DNA of 64,000 bases, taken from the NCBI GenBank assembly GCA_029237695.1, contig CM055277.1:42876242-42940241 (forward strand), given 5' to 3'. Each line of letters starts with the position of its first letter. Within the stretch, counting starts at the first letter, position 1. The position numbers and the translations under genes are program-made. Below the pieces are notes generated by a model that was not told the origin of the DNA, made no database searches, and saw only the letters and a list, made by a program, of their open reading frames with translations. Positions 1-11,600 of this stretch are shown here, piece after piece. Origin of the DNA: Conchocele bisecta (lineage: Eukaryota; Mollusca; Bivalvia; Lucinida; Thyasiridae).

Positions 1-24
1 AGGAATGTGCGCACAAACAATATG

Positions 25-637
25 CAGAGCTGCCAACTGTTACGATTTTTCCGTATTTGTTCCGGAAAATACGTTAGAAATACAGAAGTACGGACAACAA
101 TTAAAAAGTACGATTTTTAAAAAAATCAGCGCGGGAATATCTGGAAATAATAATTTCGTTTCACAATTCTGCCAATAAATCCTATTTTTTTTATTTACCC
201 GTAATCATACTTGCCGAGGCGCTTACTATTTCGATTCTTGTTGTGTAGTAATAGTAGTTTCAAGCACTCAGCGATATTGATTTATTCATCACGTAAATTC
301 ATAAAATGTCTGCTCCAAAGCGTGCAGCCAACGAATTTGGGTATTTTTTATCGAAAGAAGTTAGGAGAACACATCTGTTCATCAATGATTACAGCGAGAC
401 ATGGCCCAATTTGGTCCTGTCAAAGCGCGGTGATGAATTTGCGTCTTGCAAGCAGTGTAATTGTGATTTTTCGGTTGGTCCTGGAGGCCGAAACGAGGGC
501 CAAGGCTATAAAAAAGTTAATTTATGCATATAAGTGAGTACTGATTTGTGTTCCGGAAAACATATGTGGTGTTCCGGAAAATAGCCCCCTTTTCTCTCCA
601 TGTTCCTCCTGTGACCGACATGGGGTTGGCAGCTCTG
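25..637. mobile_element. Small hAT-like DNA element with 13-bp inverted ends
   Basis: CAGAGCTGCCAAC at 25-37 is exactly inverted at 625-637, and the six bases AATATG flank both ends (19-24 and 638-643), as a target-site duplication. The CAGAG start is typical of hAT transposons; most hAT families duplicate 8 bp, so 6 bp is unusual. The interior keeps only a scrap of coding sequence (306-533), so this is an internally deleted copy. It borders the 93-bp satellite directly on its right side. Superfamily assignment is an inference from the termini and the coding relic. Confidence 0.6.
306..533 (+). pseudogene. Zinc-finger-like N-terminal relic of a transposase
   Basis: A 75-codon ORF starts at the ATG at 306 (MSAPKRAANEFGYF). 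It contains FASCKQCNCDFSVGPGGRN at about residues 45-63, which resembles the incomplete zinc-finger segment (CxxC, DFSV, GG) at the N-terminus of hAT-like transposases in fish and invertebrates. The histidines expected further on are absent because the ORF ends soon after the motif. It sits inside the 613-bp inverted-repeat element, which is far too small to hold a transposase, so this is a truncated remnant. No function is expected. Confidence 0.45.
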
Positions 638-1604
638 AATATGTATCTGCAAAATGTAACCAATTATAGATGGACAATGCGCGATCAAATATACAAGATT
701 TGGCCAGATTGTGCATACTCGGTCCACATAAATTAATATCCGCACAATGATGCAAAATGTCGACAGACAATGCGCGATCAAATATACAAGATTTGGCCAG
801 ATTGTGTATACTCGGTCCACATAAATTAATATCCGCACAATGATCAAAATGTCGACGATCAATGCGCGATCAAATATACAAGATTTGGCCAGATTGTGCA
901 TACTCGGTCCACATAAATAATATCCGCACAATGATGCAAAATGTCGCAGACAATGCGCGATCAAATATACAAGATTTGGCCAGATTGTGCATACTCGGTC
1001 CACATAAATTAATATCCGCACAATGATGCAAAATGTCGACAGACAATGCGCGATCAAATATACAAGATTTGGCCAGATTGTGCATACTCGGTCCACATAA
1101 ATTAATTATCCGCACAATGATGCAAATGTCGACAGACAATGCGCGCTCAAATATACAAGATTTGGCCAGATTGTGCATACTCGGTCCACATAAATTAATA
1201 TCCGCACAATGATGCAATATGTCGACAGACAATGCGCGTTCAAATATACAAGATTTGGCCAGATTGTGCATACTCGGTCCACATAAATTAATATCCGCAC
1301 AATGATGCAAAATGTCGACAGACAATGCGCGATCAAATATACAAGATTGGCCAGATTGTGCATACTCGGTCCACATAAATTAATATCCGCACAATGATGC
1401 AAAATGTTGACAGACAATGCGCGATCAAATATACAAGATTTGGCCAGATTGTGTATACTCGGTCCACATAAATTAATATCCGCACAATGATGCAAAATGT
1501 CGACAGACAATGCGCGATCAAATATACAAGATTTGGCCAGATTGTGCATACTCGGTCCACATAAATTAATATCCGCACAATGATGCAAAATGTCGACAGA
1601 CAAT

Positions 1605-2722
1605 GCGCGTTCAAATATACAAGATTTGGCCAGATTGTGCATACTCGGTCCACATAAATTAATATCCGCACAATGAGCAAAATGTCGACAGACAATGCGC
1701 GATCAAATATACAAGATTTGGCCAGATTGTGCATACTCGGTCCACATAAATTAATATCCGCACAATGATGCAAAATGTCGACAGACAATGCGCGATCAAA
1801 TATACAAGATTTGGCCAGATTGTGCATACTCGGTCCACATAAATTAATATCCGCACAATGATGCAAAATGTCGACAGACAATGCGCGTTCAAATATACAA
1901 GATTTGGCCAGATTGTGCATACTCGGTCCACATAAATTAATATCCGCACAATGATGCAAAATGTCGACAGACAATGCGCGATCAAATATACAAGATTTGG
2001 CCAGATTGTGCATACTCGGTCCACATAAATTAATATCCGCACAATGATGCAAAATGTCGACAGACAATGCGCGATCAAATATACAAGATTTGGCCAGATT
2101 GTGCATACTCGGTCCACATAAATTAATATCCGCACAATGATGCAAAATGTCGACAGACAATGCGCGTTCAAATATACAAGATTTGGCCAGATTGTGCATA
2201 CTCGGTCCACATAAATTAATATCCGCACAATGATGCAAAATGTCGACAGACAATGCGCGATCAAATATACAAGATTTGGCCAGATTGTGCATACTCGGTC
2301 CACATAAATTAATATCCGCACAATGATGCAAAATGTCGACAGACAATGCGCGATCAAATATACAAGATTTGGCCAGATTGTGCATACTCGGTCCACATAA
2401 ATTAATATCCGCACAATGATGCAAAATGTCGACAGACAATGCGCGTTCAAATATACAAGATTTGGCCAGATTGTGCATACTCGGTCCACATAAATTAATA
2501 TCCGCACAATGATGCAAAATGTCGACAGACAATGCGCGATCAAATATACAAGATTTGGCCAGATTGTGTATACTCGGTCCACATAAATTAATATCCGCAC
2601 AATGATGCAAAATGTTGACAGACAATGCGCGATCAAATATACAAGATTTGGCCAGATTGTGTATACTCGGTCCACATAAATTAATATCCGCACAATGATG
2701 CAAAATGTCGACAGACAATGCG
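1605..2722. repeat. Higher-order repeat of three monomers (279 bp)
   Basis: Within the 93-bp array the variant gcgcgttc (instead of gcgcgatc) recurs at 1605, 1883, 2162 and 2441. The intervals are 278, 279 and 279 bases, that is every third monomer; the 278 is explained by a one-base deletion near 1676. The two intervening monomers carry gcgcgatc. This is a trimeric higher-order repeat, implying that trimers and not single monomers were the recent amplification unit. Confidence 0.8.
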
Positions 2723-2990
2723 CGATCAAATATACAAGATTTGGCCAGATTGTGCATACTCGGTCCACCACATAAATTAATATCCGCACAATGATGCAAA
2801 TGTCGACAGACAATGCGCGATAAAATATACAAGATTTGGCCAGATTGTGCATACTCGGTCCACATAAATTAATATCCGCACAATGATGCAAAATGTCTGA
2901 CAGACAATGCGCGATAAAATATACAAGATTTTGGCCAGATTGTGCATACTCGGTCCACATAAATTAATATCCGCACAATGATGCAAAATG

Positions 2991-3450
2991 TCGACAATGC
3001 GCGTTCAAATATACAAGATTTGGCCAGATTGTGCATACTCGGTGCACATAAATTAATATCCGCACAATGATGCAAAATGTCGACAGACAATGCGCGATCA
3101 AATATACAAGATTTGGCCAGATTGTGCATACTCGGTCCACTAATTAATATCCGCACAATGATGCAAAATGTCGACAAATGCGCGTTCAAATATACAAGAT
3201 TTGGCCAGATTGTGCATACTCGTGCACATAAATTAATATCCGCACAATGATGCAAAATGTCGACAGACAATGCGCGATCAAATATACAAGATTTGGCCAG
3301 ATTGTGCATACTCGGTCCACATAAATTAATATCCGCACAATGATGCAAAATGTCGACAATGCGCGTTCAAATATACAAGATTTGGCCAGATTGTGCATAC
3401 TCGGTGCACATAAATTAATATCCGCACAATGATGCAAAATGTCGACAGAC
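2991..3450. repeat. Higher-order repeat of two monomers (181 bp)
   Basis: Shortened monomers with gtcgacaatgcgcgttc recur with the gcgcgttc phase at 2999, 3180 and 3361, exactly 181 bases apart. Each is followed by the private variant tgcacata (for tccacata). A full monomer separates them, giving a dimeric higher-order unit distinct from the trimeric domain to the left. Confidence 0.75.
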
Positions 3451-4005
3451 AATGCGCGATCAAATATACAAGATTTGGCCAGATTGTGCATACTCGGTCC
3501 ACATAAATTAATATCCGCACAATGATGCAAAATGTCGACAGACAATGCGCGATCAAATATACAAGATTTGGCCAGATTGTGTATACTCGGTCCACATAAA
3601 TTAATATCACAATGATGCAAAAATGTCGACAGACAATGCGCGATCAAATATACAAGATTTGGCCAGATTGTGCATACTCTCCACATAAATTATATCCGCA
3701 CAATGATGCAAAATGTCGACAGACAATGCGCGTTCAAATATACAAGATTTGGCCAGATTGTGCATACTCGGTCCACATAAATTAATATCCGCACAATGAT
3801 GCAAAATGTCGACAGACAATGCGCGATCAAATATACAAGATTTGGCCAGATTGTGCATACTCGGTCCACATAGATTACTATCAGCACAATGATGCAAAAT
3901 GTCGACAGAAAATGCGCGTACATGTACATGGAGAAACAAGTAATGCGACCAAAATCACGAGCATTCATCACAGAATAATCAAATATTACTATCGTCTGTT
4001 GTTTT

Positions 4006-5564
4006 TCATTTACCTGACACTGAAAGCCCTTTAAGTCGTTCTCCAAGGTCAGCTGCTTTGCAAGTAGATATCTTTTTGTCAATGTTTTTCAATGCCAGAA
4101 AGAGAGAAATGTGAAATATAAAATTTTCAGCAGACATATAAGTCAGCTGACTTTGGAGACGCTTCAATCCTGCATTTGCTTGTTCGTTGATTTGAGAATT
4201 AATTGCAACAGTATTTATTGTTGATCTATGCAAATCCAAACAATAACCCTCAGAACAGGACACATGGCCTTTCCAATGAAAACTGTCCACATAGAAACGG
4301 GTTGACTGAAAAAACAATGGTTCCCTGTTTAGACAATAACGATGTAAATTACATGCATTGTCATAAATAATAACAGAGGGTGCTTCTTTGAACCTAGTTT
4401 TAAAGATACTGAATGGTACTCTAGGGGATTCACAAGATGTCATTGCTTGAAACCCATAGCAAACACCATGCAGACAGAACACAGTAAATATACCAGGTGA
4501 AAGCTTAGGATGTTTGTACGAGTCTTTTCTACATATGGTAGCATCAACAGCAATGTCTGCCTCATACCGAGCATACCCATGTTGTTGTGGCAGAACAGGA
4601 AAGAAAGATAGTTTATCATCAGTGACACGCGGATATGTATTCCTACACTGCCTGGAAAAACATTTTTGAATGGTACTAAGTATTAAATCTATAACTTTAC
4701 CAGTATCGCGGGGAATGTTGCCCTCTTTATTTTTTACACTAGATAAAAAATTACAGAGTAATGGTGTCCTTTCCCTCAAATATGACAAATTTGAACATTC
4801 AGATGATTCAAACAGTTTAAGACTATTGCTTGTTGCCTGTCGTAATAATTTTATTGCCTTTCTATCGCCACCTATCTGGATGAAACCAACAGCTGGTGTC
4901 GAGAGGGAAAGTTCATAAAACAATGCCTGATACGCTTGGGGTGCTGCATAGGAATTGGTCTCCAATGTCAATCGTTTGATTAAAGATGCAATGGGTTCTG
5001 CTTCTTTTTCCAACCGATGCATTAAATCATTAAATTCTGATTTTGTTAATTTTTTAGCAATTTCAATTTTACGCATACCAGATTTCCCTTTCGTCACAAC
5101 TTTCCCAGAATATCGCTGTAACAGTTTTCTAGTTGGTGCAGGTGGTATAACAATACGATCTTTCAAGGTAGTGCCACGAATCGGAGATAGTGTGGCATTA
5201 TCTTTCACAGGCATGAAGGGTTGAATCAAATCTTTACGCATCCCTAGAAAAGTACCATCATATATTACAATATCTGGCCTGTCACCACAATGATCACAAC
5301 TGAAATTTGACTTCCAGCTGATATTAAGCAGATGTGCAAATGCATTCCAGCCACGTCTGAATATTTCATACGGGACAACATTACACATGCTCAACATGGA
5401 ACATGATCGTTGAGTAGCTCTGTGGAAGGCAGCCAGTGGATTCCGTCCTTCTATCATCACATGTAAATAACTGAACAGAAAACCATAGTAGAACAGGTGT
5501 TTGTTGTCAAGATTGAATAGTAAATCTGACTGTCCATCATAGTGAAGATTACAGTCACAAGATC
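4006..5564 (-). CDS. KDZ/HMGXB3-like transposase, long 3' exon
   Basis: One uninterrupted frame of about 519 codons runs from a splice acceptor (AG at 5565-5566, preceded by a pyrimidine-rich tract) to a stop at 4006. In order it shows GSCDCN and HYDG near the start, a CxxC followed by DGTFLGMRKDL, a basic linker, DIAVDATIC (candidate first catalytic Asp), VIIYDNACNLHRYCLNREP (candidate second Asp), HWKGHVSC and NSQINEQAN (candidate Glu). These are hallmarks of the Kyakuja-Dileera-Zisupton transposases and the related HMGXB3-like proteins, which have an RNase H fold. The reading frame continues upstream of the first Met, so 5' exons are missing or lie beyond this window's recognisable sequence. 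A GT donor at 4012-4013 means the true exon may end at 4014 and continue leftwards. No frameshift or stop was found, in contrast to most other genes here. It may be a recent transposon copy or a domesticated gene; the sequence does not decide. Confidence 0.65.
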
Positions 5565-5591
5565 CTACAGAGGGGATAAAATACAGCTAGT

Positions 5592-5833
5592 AGTATAGAG
5601 GGATTCAAAATGATACCACCTAACGAGGGTATCATTTCTCCACCCTATATACTACTCCACCACCCCCCGAAAAATCAAAAATTGGTTAACGAGGAAATTG
5701 TCTCCCCACTAAAAAATTGGACGTGAAAAAAAAAAAAAAAAAAAACATAATGTTTTTCAGACAGTAAATTTAAGTATAGAGGGATTCAAAATGATACCAC
5801 CTAACGATGGTATCATTTATAACCCTCTATACT
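5592..5833. repeat. Two tandem hairpin modules at one end of the TIR element
   Basis: 5592-5653 and 5773-5833 are direct copies, each able to fold: agtataggg-type left arm, AATGATACCA inner arm, a short cctaacga loop, then TGGTATCATT and ccctctatact. Each is followed by a similar caccacccc/aaaatcaaaa/ttaacgaggaaattg tract. The left half of each hairpin is the same sequence as the element's terminal inverted repeat, so the element end is duplicated and internally palindromic. Confidence 0.75.
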
Positions 5834-5990
5834 ATTCCCACCACCCCCAAAAAATCAAAAAATTAGTTAACGAGGAAATTGTCCCACCAACCACGAAATA
5901 TTCAAAATTGGTGTCATAAATACATCATGTTTTTTTCACGTCCAATTGAACATATAAATTTAATAGGTTATAATAAAATATTATAACAAA

Positions 5991-6191
5991 ATGGATAATA
6001 AAATACACAACGAATTGGACGTTTATAATGATTTGGATGAAGGATTTTACGCTGTTGTTTCTACAGTATTAAAACACGGTAAAATGACAATACTATGTGA
6101 TATCGAATACATGAAATATCAGCGTAATTTATTACGCTGCGATAAAAACGTTGCATTTACAATATTAAACCGGCAATTATGTCGCCGGTAA
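5991..6191 (+). CDS. Hypothetical 66-residue protein in TIR element
   Basis: ATG at 5991 follows a strongly AT-rich leader; the product starts MDNKIHNELDVYNDLDEGFY and ends LNRQLCRR. I recognise no family. It is acidic at the N-terminus and basic towards the C-terminus, with no membrane segment. It is the longest ORF inside the 957-bp inverted-repeat element and is followed 19 bases later by a second ORF on the same strand. Such compact, AT-rich, closely spaced ORFs are unlike the surrounding genes. It may be a fragment of a larger protein or chance coding. Confidence 0.35.
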   Translation: MDNKIHNELDVYNDLDEGFYAVVSTVLKHGKMTILCDIEYMKYQRNLLRCDKNVAFTILNRQLCRR

Positions 6192-6210
6192 TAAGTATCA
6201 AATTTATATA

Positions 6211-6372
6211 ATGAAGCGACTAAATAGGATCGGAGAAACACTACCGAAACATTATCAAACTAATTTATAAAACAGTTTTAAAATCAAAGATTCGTTTACG
6301 GATATGCGTTTCTACAATATCGCTTTTAACGAAGAAATTGGAAAATTATTAGAAGAAATTGAAAATTATTGA
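6211..6372 (+). pseudogene. Second small ORF of TIR element, one in-frame stop
   Basis: From the ATG at 6211 the frame reads MKRLNRIGETLPKHYQTNL, meets a TAA at 6268-6270, and then continues open as NSFKIKDSFTDMRFYNIAF to EEIGKLLEEIENY before TGA at 6370-6372. The composition on both sides of the stop is similar (Lys, Asn, Ile, Glu rich), suggesting one disrupted small protein of 54 codons. No family recognised. Confidence 0.3.
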
Positions 6373-6587
6373 ACAGAACAATAATTATATCACACAACCA
6401 AGCAGACGACAATGTTCCAATTACACGTGTTATGAACATGTAAATTAGGTGTCCATTTTATAGAGAGATTACACGATTACGTCTTCCAGGATGAAACATA
6501 AACACACTGTAATAGTGGTATCATTTTGAATCCCTCTATACTACTGTAATATATACTATAAATTTTTTAATAACTGTGTTGAAGAAC

Positions 6588-7087
6588 NNNNNNNNNNNNN
6601 NNNNNNNNNNNNNNNNNNNNNNNNNNNNNNNNNNNNNNNNNNNNNNNNNNNNNNNNNNNNNNNNNNNNNNNNNNNNNNNNNNNNNNNNNNNNNNNNNNNN
6701 NNNNNNNNNNNNNNNNNNNNNNNNNNNNNNNNNNNNNNNNNNNNNNNNNNNNNNNNNNNNNNNNNNNNNNNNNNNNNNNNNNNNNNNNNNNNNNNNNNNN
6801 NNNNNNNNNNNNNNNNNNNNNNNNNNNNNNNNNNNNNNNNNNNNNNNNNNNNNNNNNNNNNNNNNNNNNNNNNNNNNNNNNNNNNNNNNNNNNNNNNNNN
6901 NNNNNNNNNNNNNNNNNNNNNNNNNNNNNNNNNNNNNNNNNNNNNNNNNNNNNNNNNNNNNNNNNNNNNNNNNNNNNNNNNNNNNNNNNNNNNNNNNNNN
7001 NNNNNNNNNNNNNNNNNNNNNNNNNNNNNNNNNNNNNNNNNNNNNNNNNNNNNNNNNNNNNNNNNNNNNNNNNNNNNNNNNNNNNNN
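6588..7087. other. Assembly gap (500 N)
   Basis: Exactly 500 N, a conventional placeholder length. Left flank is unique AT-rich sequence, right flank is mollusc-type dispersed repeat, so the true length is unknown. Confidence 0.99.
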
Positions 7088-8100
7088 CTTATCTCCCTTT
7101 GTTGTTTCGTGCTCTGATTTTGTATCCAGAGCATAACTCGAACACGCATATACGCATTGCTCTAATGGTCCTCTACCGTCCTGTGCCAAATCCACGTTCG
7201 TTCTGCCCCCGTCAAGCCCAGGGTCAAGGTCACACATACTTAGTGCTTCAAAAACATTAACACTTGGGTAAATATCTTATACTTTCTGTTTTCTTTCATG
7301 GATCATGGATCATCTTCATATTTCATATACGCATTGCTCTAATGGTCCTCTACCGCCCTGTGCCAAATCCACGTTCGTCCTGCCCCACCAATCCCAGGGT
7401 CAAGGTCACATACTTGGTGCTTCAAAAACTTTAACGCTCAGGTAAATTATCTTATAATTTTTATTTCCATTCACGGATCAACTTCATATTTTCATATACG
7501 CGTTGCTCTAATGGTCGTCTACCGCCCTGTGCCAAATCCACGTTCGTCCTGCCCCCGCCAAGCCCAGGGTCAAGGTCACATACTTAGTGCTTCAAAAACT
7601 TTAACGCTCGGGTAAATATCTTATAATTTCTGTTTTCTTTCATGGATCATCTTCATATTTCATATACGCATTGCTCTAATGGTCCTCTACCGCCCTGTGC
7701 CAAATCCACGTTTGTCCTGCCCCCGCCAATCCCAGGGTCAAGGTCACATACTTGGTGCTTCAAAAACTTTAATGCTCAGTAAATATCTTATAATTTTTCT
7801 TTCCATTCACGGATCAACTTCATATTTCATATATGCGTTGCTCTAATGGTCCTCTACCGCCCTGTGCCAAATCCACGTTCGTCCTGCCCCCGCCAAGCCC
7901 AGGGTTAACATCATACGCTCAGGTAAATATCTTATAATTTCTGTTTTCTTTCACGGATCAGCTTCATATTTCATATATGCATTGCTCTAATGGTCCTCTA
8001 CCGCCCTGTGCCAAATCCACGTTTGTCCTGCCCCCGCCAAGCCCAGGGTCAAGGTCACATACTTGGTGCTTCAAAAACTTTAACGCTCAATAAAAGAAAA
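7088..8100. repeat. About 168-bp tandem repeat with GGTCAAGGTCA core
   Basis: Units starting catatacgcattgctctaat occur at 7147, 7325, 7493, 7661, 7828 and 7972, i.e. six copies of 144-178 bp. Each carries tctaccgccctgtgccaaat and most carry cccagggtcaaggtcaca. The block starts with ttatctccctttgtt at the gap edge, a very common mollusc repeat phrase. The arrangement resembles the core of Helitron-derived tandem-repeat elements of bivalves; no gene is present. Confidence 0.85.
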
Positions 8101-8480
8101 TTTTGACTTGCAATTTGGCCTCATTTATTATCAAAGCGATATGTGGGACATCCGTGTTCTATGAACACATTTTCTAGTTTATTAAACTTCACACATGCAT
8201 AGAAGACGACCCAAAGGTGTGTCTCGCGTAAGAATGACAACTCTTGCGTCGTTAATTTCTTAGTTATCTCCCTTTGTTGTTTCGTGCACTGATTTCGTGT
8301 CTGGAGCATAACTCGAACACCCTTTGGAATATTTTCATGAAACTTCACACATGCATAGACCACGACCCTAAAGGTGTGTCCCGCAAGAATGACAACTCTT
8401 GCATCACTAATTCTTTAGTTATCTCCCTTTGTTTTTCCGTCACTGATTTTGTCTCCGGAGCATAACTCGAACACCCTTTT
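8101..8480. repeat. Duplicated 140-bp mollusc repeat
   Basis: Two direct copies at about 8188-8330 and 8340-8475 share cttcacacatgcatag, ccaaaggtgtgtc, gaatgacaactcttgc, ttagttatctccctttg and gagcataactcgaacacc. A partial third copy of the last phrases lies at 7088-7150. No coding content. Confidence 0.8.
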
Positions 8481-8617
8481 TTCAAACTACTTGTGTATCT
8501 GAGGAGGGGGATACACATGCGCTTGTCGACAAGCGTCCATTTCTAGTTCCTAAACCTATGTTGAGGTTTATAAATAATTTATTCTCTGCAACCACATCAT
8601 GCATTGTGTTGAAACTG

Positions 8618-11600
8618 TCGGTGGGTGTGGCTCAGTGTCTGTGGTGTGTTGGTTTGTGTGGCTCAGTGTGGCTAAGTGTGTGTATGGTGTGGTTCAGTGT
8701 GGGTGGGGTGTGGCTCAGTGTGGGTGGGGTGCGGCTCAGTATGGGTGGGGTGCGGCTCAGTGTGGGTGGTTGTGGGTGTGGTGTGGCTCAGTGTTGGTGG
8801 GCCTAGGGGTGTGGCTCAGTGTGTATGAGGTGTGGATGGGGTGTGACTCAGTGTTGGCCTGTGCGACTCAGTGTGGGTTGGCTGTGGCTCAGTGTGGGTG
8901 GGGTTTGGCTTAATGTTGATGGGCCCAGGGATGTGGCTCAGTGTCGGTGTCGTTCAGTGTTGGTGGGGTGTGGCTAAATATGGATGTGGTGTGGCTCAGT
9001 GTGAGCGGTGTATGTTTCATTGTGGGTGGGGTGTGGCTCAGTGTGGGTGGGGTGTGGCTCAGTGTGGGTGGGGTGTGGCTCAGTGTGGGTGGGGTGTGGC
9101 TCAGTTTTGGTGGGGTGTGGCTAAATCTGGGTGTAATGTGGTCAGTATGGGTGGGGTGGGCTCCGTTTTGTGATGGGTGGGGTTGTCTGCTCAGTGGGTG
9201 GGGTGTGGCTCAGAATGGGTGGGGTGTGTCTTAGTGCGAGTGGGTGTAGTTAAATGTTGTTGGGGTGTGGCTAAATCTGGGTGTGGTGTGGCCCATTGTG
9301 GGTGGTGTGCGACTCAGTGTTGGTCGGGTGTGGTGTGGGTCAGTGTGGGTGGAGTGTGGCTCAGTCTGGGTGGGATGTGGCTCAGTGTGGGTGGGGTGTG
9401 ACTCAGTGTGAGTGGGAAGTGGCTCAGTTTGGGTGGGGTGGGGTGGGGCTGAGTGTGGCTGAGTGTGGGTGTGTGTGGCTCCGCTTCGGTAGGTGTAGCT
9501 CAGTGTGGGTGTGGTGTGGCTCAGTGTGGGTGGGTGTGACACAATGTGGGTGTGGTGTAGCTTAGTGTAGCTCGGTGTGGGTGGGTGGGTGTGGATGTGG
9601 GTCAGTGTGGATGGTGTTTTGCTCAGTGTGTGGGTGTGTGTTGCTCAATGTGGGTGTGTGTTGGTCAGTGTGGGTGGGGTGTGGCTCAATATGTGTGGGG
9701 TGTGGCAAAGTGTGGGTGGTGTGTGGCAAAGTGTGACTGTGAGTGGGTAGCTCAGTGTGGTGGTGTGAGCTCAGTGTTGCTGGGTGTTGCTCAGGGTGGG
9801 TGTGGCTAAGTGTGTATGGTGTGTTGCTCAGTGTGGGTGTGTGTGGCTCAGTATGGATGAGGTGGGTGTGGATGAGGTGAGTGGATGAGGTGGGTGGGTG
9901 AGGCTAAGTGTGGATGATGTGTTGCTCAGTGTTGATGATGCGTTGCTCAGTGTGGGTGTGTGTTGCTCACTGTGGGCGTGTGTTGCTCAGTATGGGTCGG
10001 GTGTGTCTCAGTGTGGGTGGGCTATGACCCAGTGTGGCTCACTGTGGGTGGGATGTGGCTCCATGTGGGTGGGGTGTGGCTCTGTGTGGGTGGCTCAGTG
10101 GGTGTGTGGTGTGGCTCAGTGTGGGTGTGTGTGGATGAGGTGTGGCTCGGTGTTAGTGGCTTAGTGTGGATGGGGTGTGTGGCTCAGAGTGGGTAGGTAT
10201 GGTTCTGTGGGGATTGTGTATGGCTCAGTGTGTGTGGGGTGTGATGTAGTATGGTGGGTAATGACTTAGTGTGTGTGGGGTGTGGGTTTAGCTCAGTTTT
10301 GCTGTGGTGTGACCGAATGTGGCTCAGTGTGGTTGGAGTGTGGGTGTCGTGTGGTGTGGGTAGTGTGTGTTTCACTGTGGCTGGGTGTGGCTCAATGTGT
10401 GTGGGTGTAGCTCAGTGTGGGTTAGGTGTAGCTAAGTGTGGGTTGGGTGTAGCTCAGTGTGGGTTGGGTGTAGCTCAGTGTTGGCGGGGTGTGGCTTAGT
10501 GTGGGTGGGGTGTGTGGCGGCTCAGTGGGTAAGTGTGGATTGTGTATGGCTCAGTGTGTGTGGGATATGACGTAGTGTGGTGGAGAATGACTTAGTGTGT
10601 GTGGGTGTGACTCGGTGTGGCTTTGGCTCGGTTTTGCTGTGGTGAGACCGAGTGTGGGTTGTGTGTGGCTCAGTGTGGTTGGGGTGTGAGTGTCGTGTGG
10701 TGTGGGTAGGGTGTGTTTCACTGTGGCTGGGTGTGGCTCAATGTGTGTGGGTGTTGCTCAGTGTGTGTGGGTGTAGCTCAGTGTGGGTTGGGTGTAGCTC
10801 AGTACGGGTGTGGCTCAGTCTGGGTGTGTGTGGCTCAGAGTGGGCGAGGTGTGTGGGTGTGGCTCAGTGTGGATAGTGTATGTTGCTCAGTATGGGTTTG
10901 TGTTGCTCAGTGTGGGTGGGGTGTGGCTCAGGGTGGGTGAGGTGGGTGGGTGTGGCTAAGTGTAGATGGTGTGCTCAGTGTGTGTGTCTGTTGCTCAGTG
11001 TGGGTGGGTGTGGCTCAGTGTGGATGAGGTGGGTATGGATTGAGGTGAGTGTGGATGAGGTGGGTGGGTGTGGCTAAGTGTAGATGGTGTGTTGCTCAGT
11101 GTGGGTGTGTGTTGCTCAGTGTCGATGTGGTGTGTCTCAGTGTGGGTGGGCTATGGTGCAATGTGGGTGGGGTGTGGCTCAGTGTGAGTGTGTGTGGCTC
11201 AGTGTATGTGGTATGTGTCTTAGTGTGGGTGGGGTTTGTGCCTCAGAGTGGGGAGGGTGTGTTCAGAGTGGGTTGTGTATGATGGCGTGTGTGGCTCAGA
11301 GTGGGTAGGGTGTGGTTCAGTGTGGGTTGTGTGTGGCTCGGTGTGTGTGATGGTGTGTTGCTCAGTGTGGCTGGTGGCTCAGTATGGATGGTGTGTGGCT
11401 CATGGTGGATGGTGTGTTGCTCAGTGTGGCTGGTGGCTCAGTGTGGATGGTGTGTTGCTCAGTGTGGCTTGTGGCTCAGTGTGGATGGTATGTGGCTCAA
11501 TGTGGATGGTGTGTTACTCAGTGTGGCCTGTGGCTCAGTGTGGATGGTGTGTGGCTCAGTGAATGGTGTGTGGCTCAGTGTGGGTGGGATGTGTCTTAGT

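Larger units (their letters stand above)
649..3927. repeat. 93-bp satellite array, about 35 monomers
   Basis: A 93-bp monomer beginning gacaatgcgcg (clear starts at 673, 766, 1506, 1599) repeats head to tail for about 3.3 kb. Each monomer carries a gtcgac palindrome and the phrase ccacataaattaatatcc. Copies are highly similar, differing by single substitutions and 1-6 base indels; the first and last copies are degenerate. Because 93 is divisible by 3, long reading frames run through the array in several frames on the minus strand; these are repeat artefacts. Confidence 0.95.
5589..6545. mobile_element. 957-bp TIR element with perfect 31-bp inverted ends
   Basis: The 31 bases at 5589-5619 (core GTATAGAGGGATTC) are exactly inverted at 6515-6545. 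If the tips are taken as GTATAGAGGG, both are flanked by TA, which would fit a Tc1/mariner-type duplication; a longer TIR without a clear duplication is also possible. The first 240 bases hold two direct copies of a hairpin-forming segment; the interior holds short AT-rich ORFs. It lies directly beside the acceptor of the KDZ-like exon, so it sits in that gene's intron or 5' flank. Confidence 0.65.

Noticed and set aside
649..3927. CRISPR-like regular repeats
   Set aside because: Monomers are contiguous and nearly identical over all 93 bases; there are no unique spacers, and the host is eukaryotic.
506..4082. Several 100-500-codon minus-strand frames with repeated SCIFDRALSVDILHHCADIN-type text
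   Set aside because: They are translations of the 93-bp satellite, which stays open because 93 is a multiple of three.
6536..7237. Frames spanning N runs here and at 44480-45181
   Set aside because: They consist mainly of undetermined bases and have no meaning.
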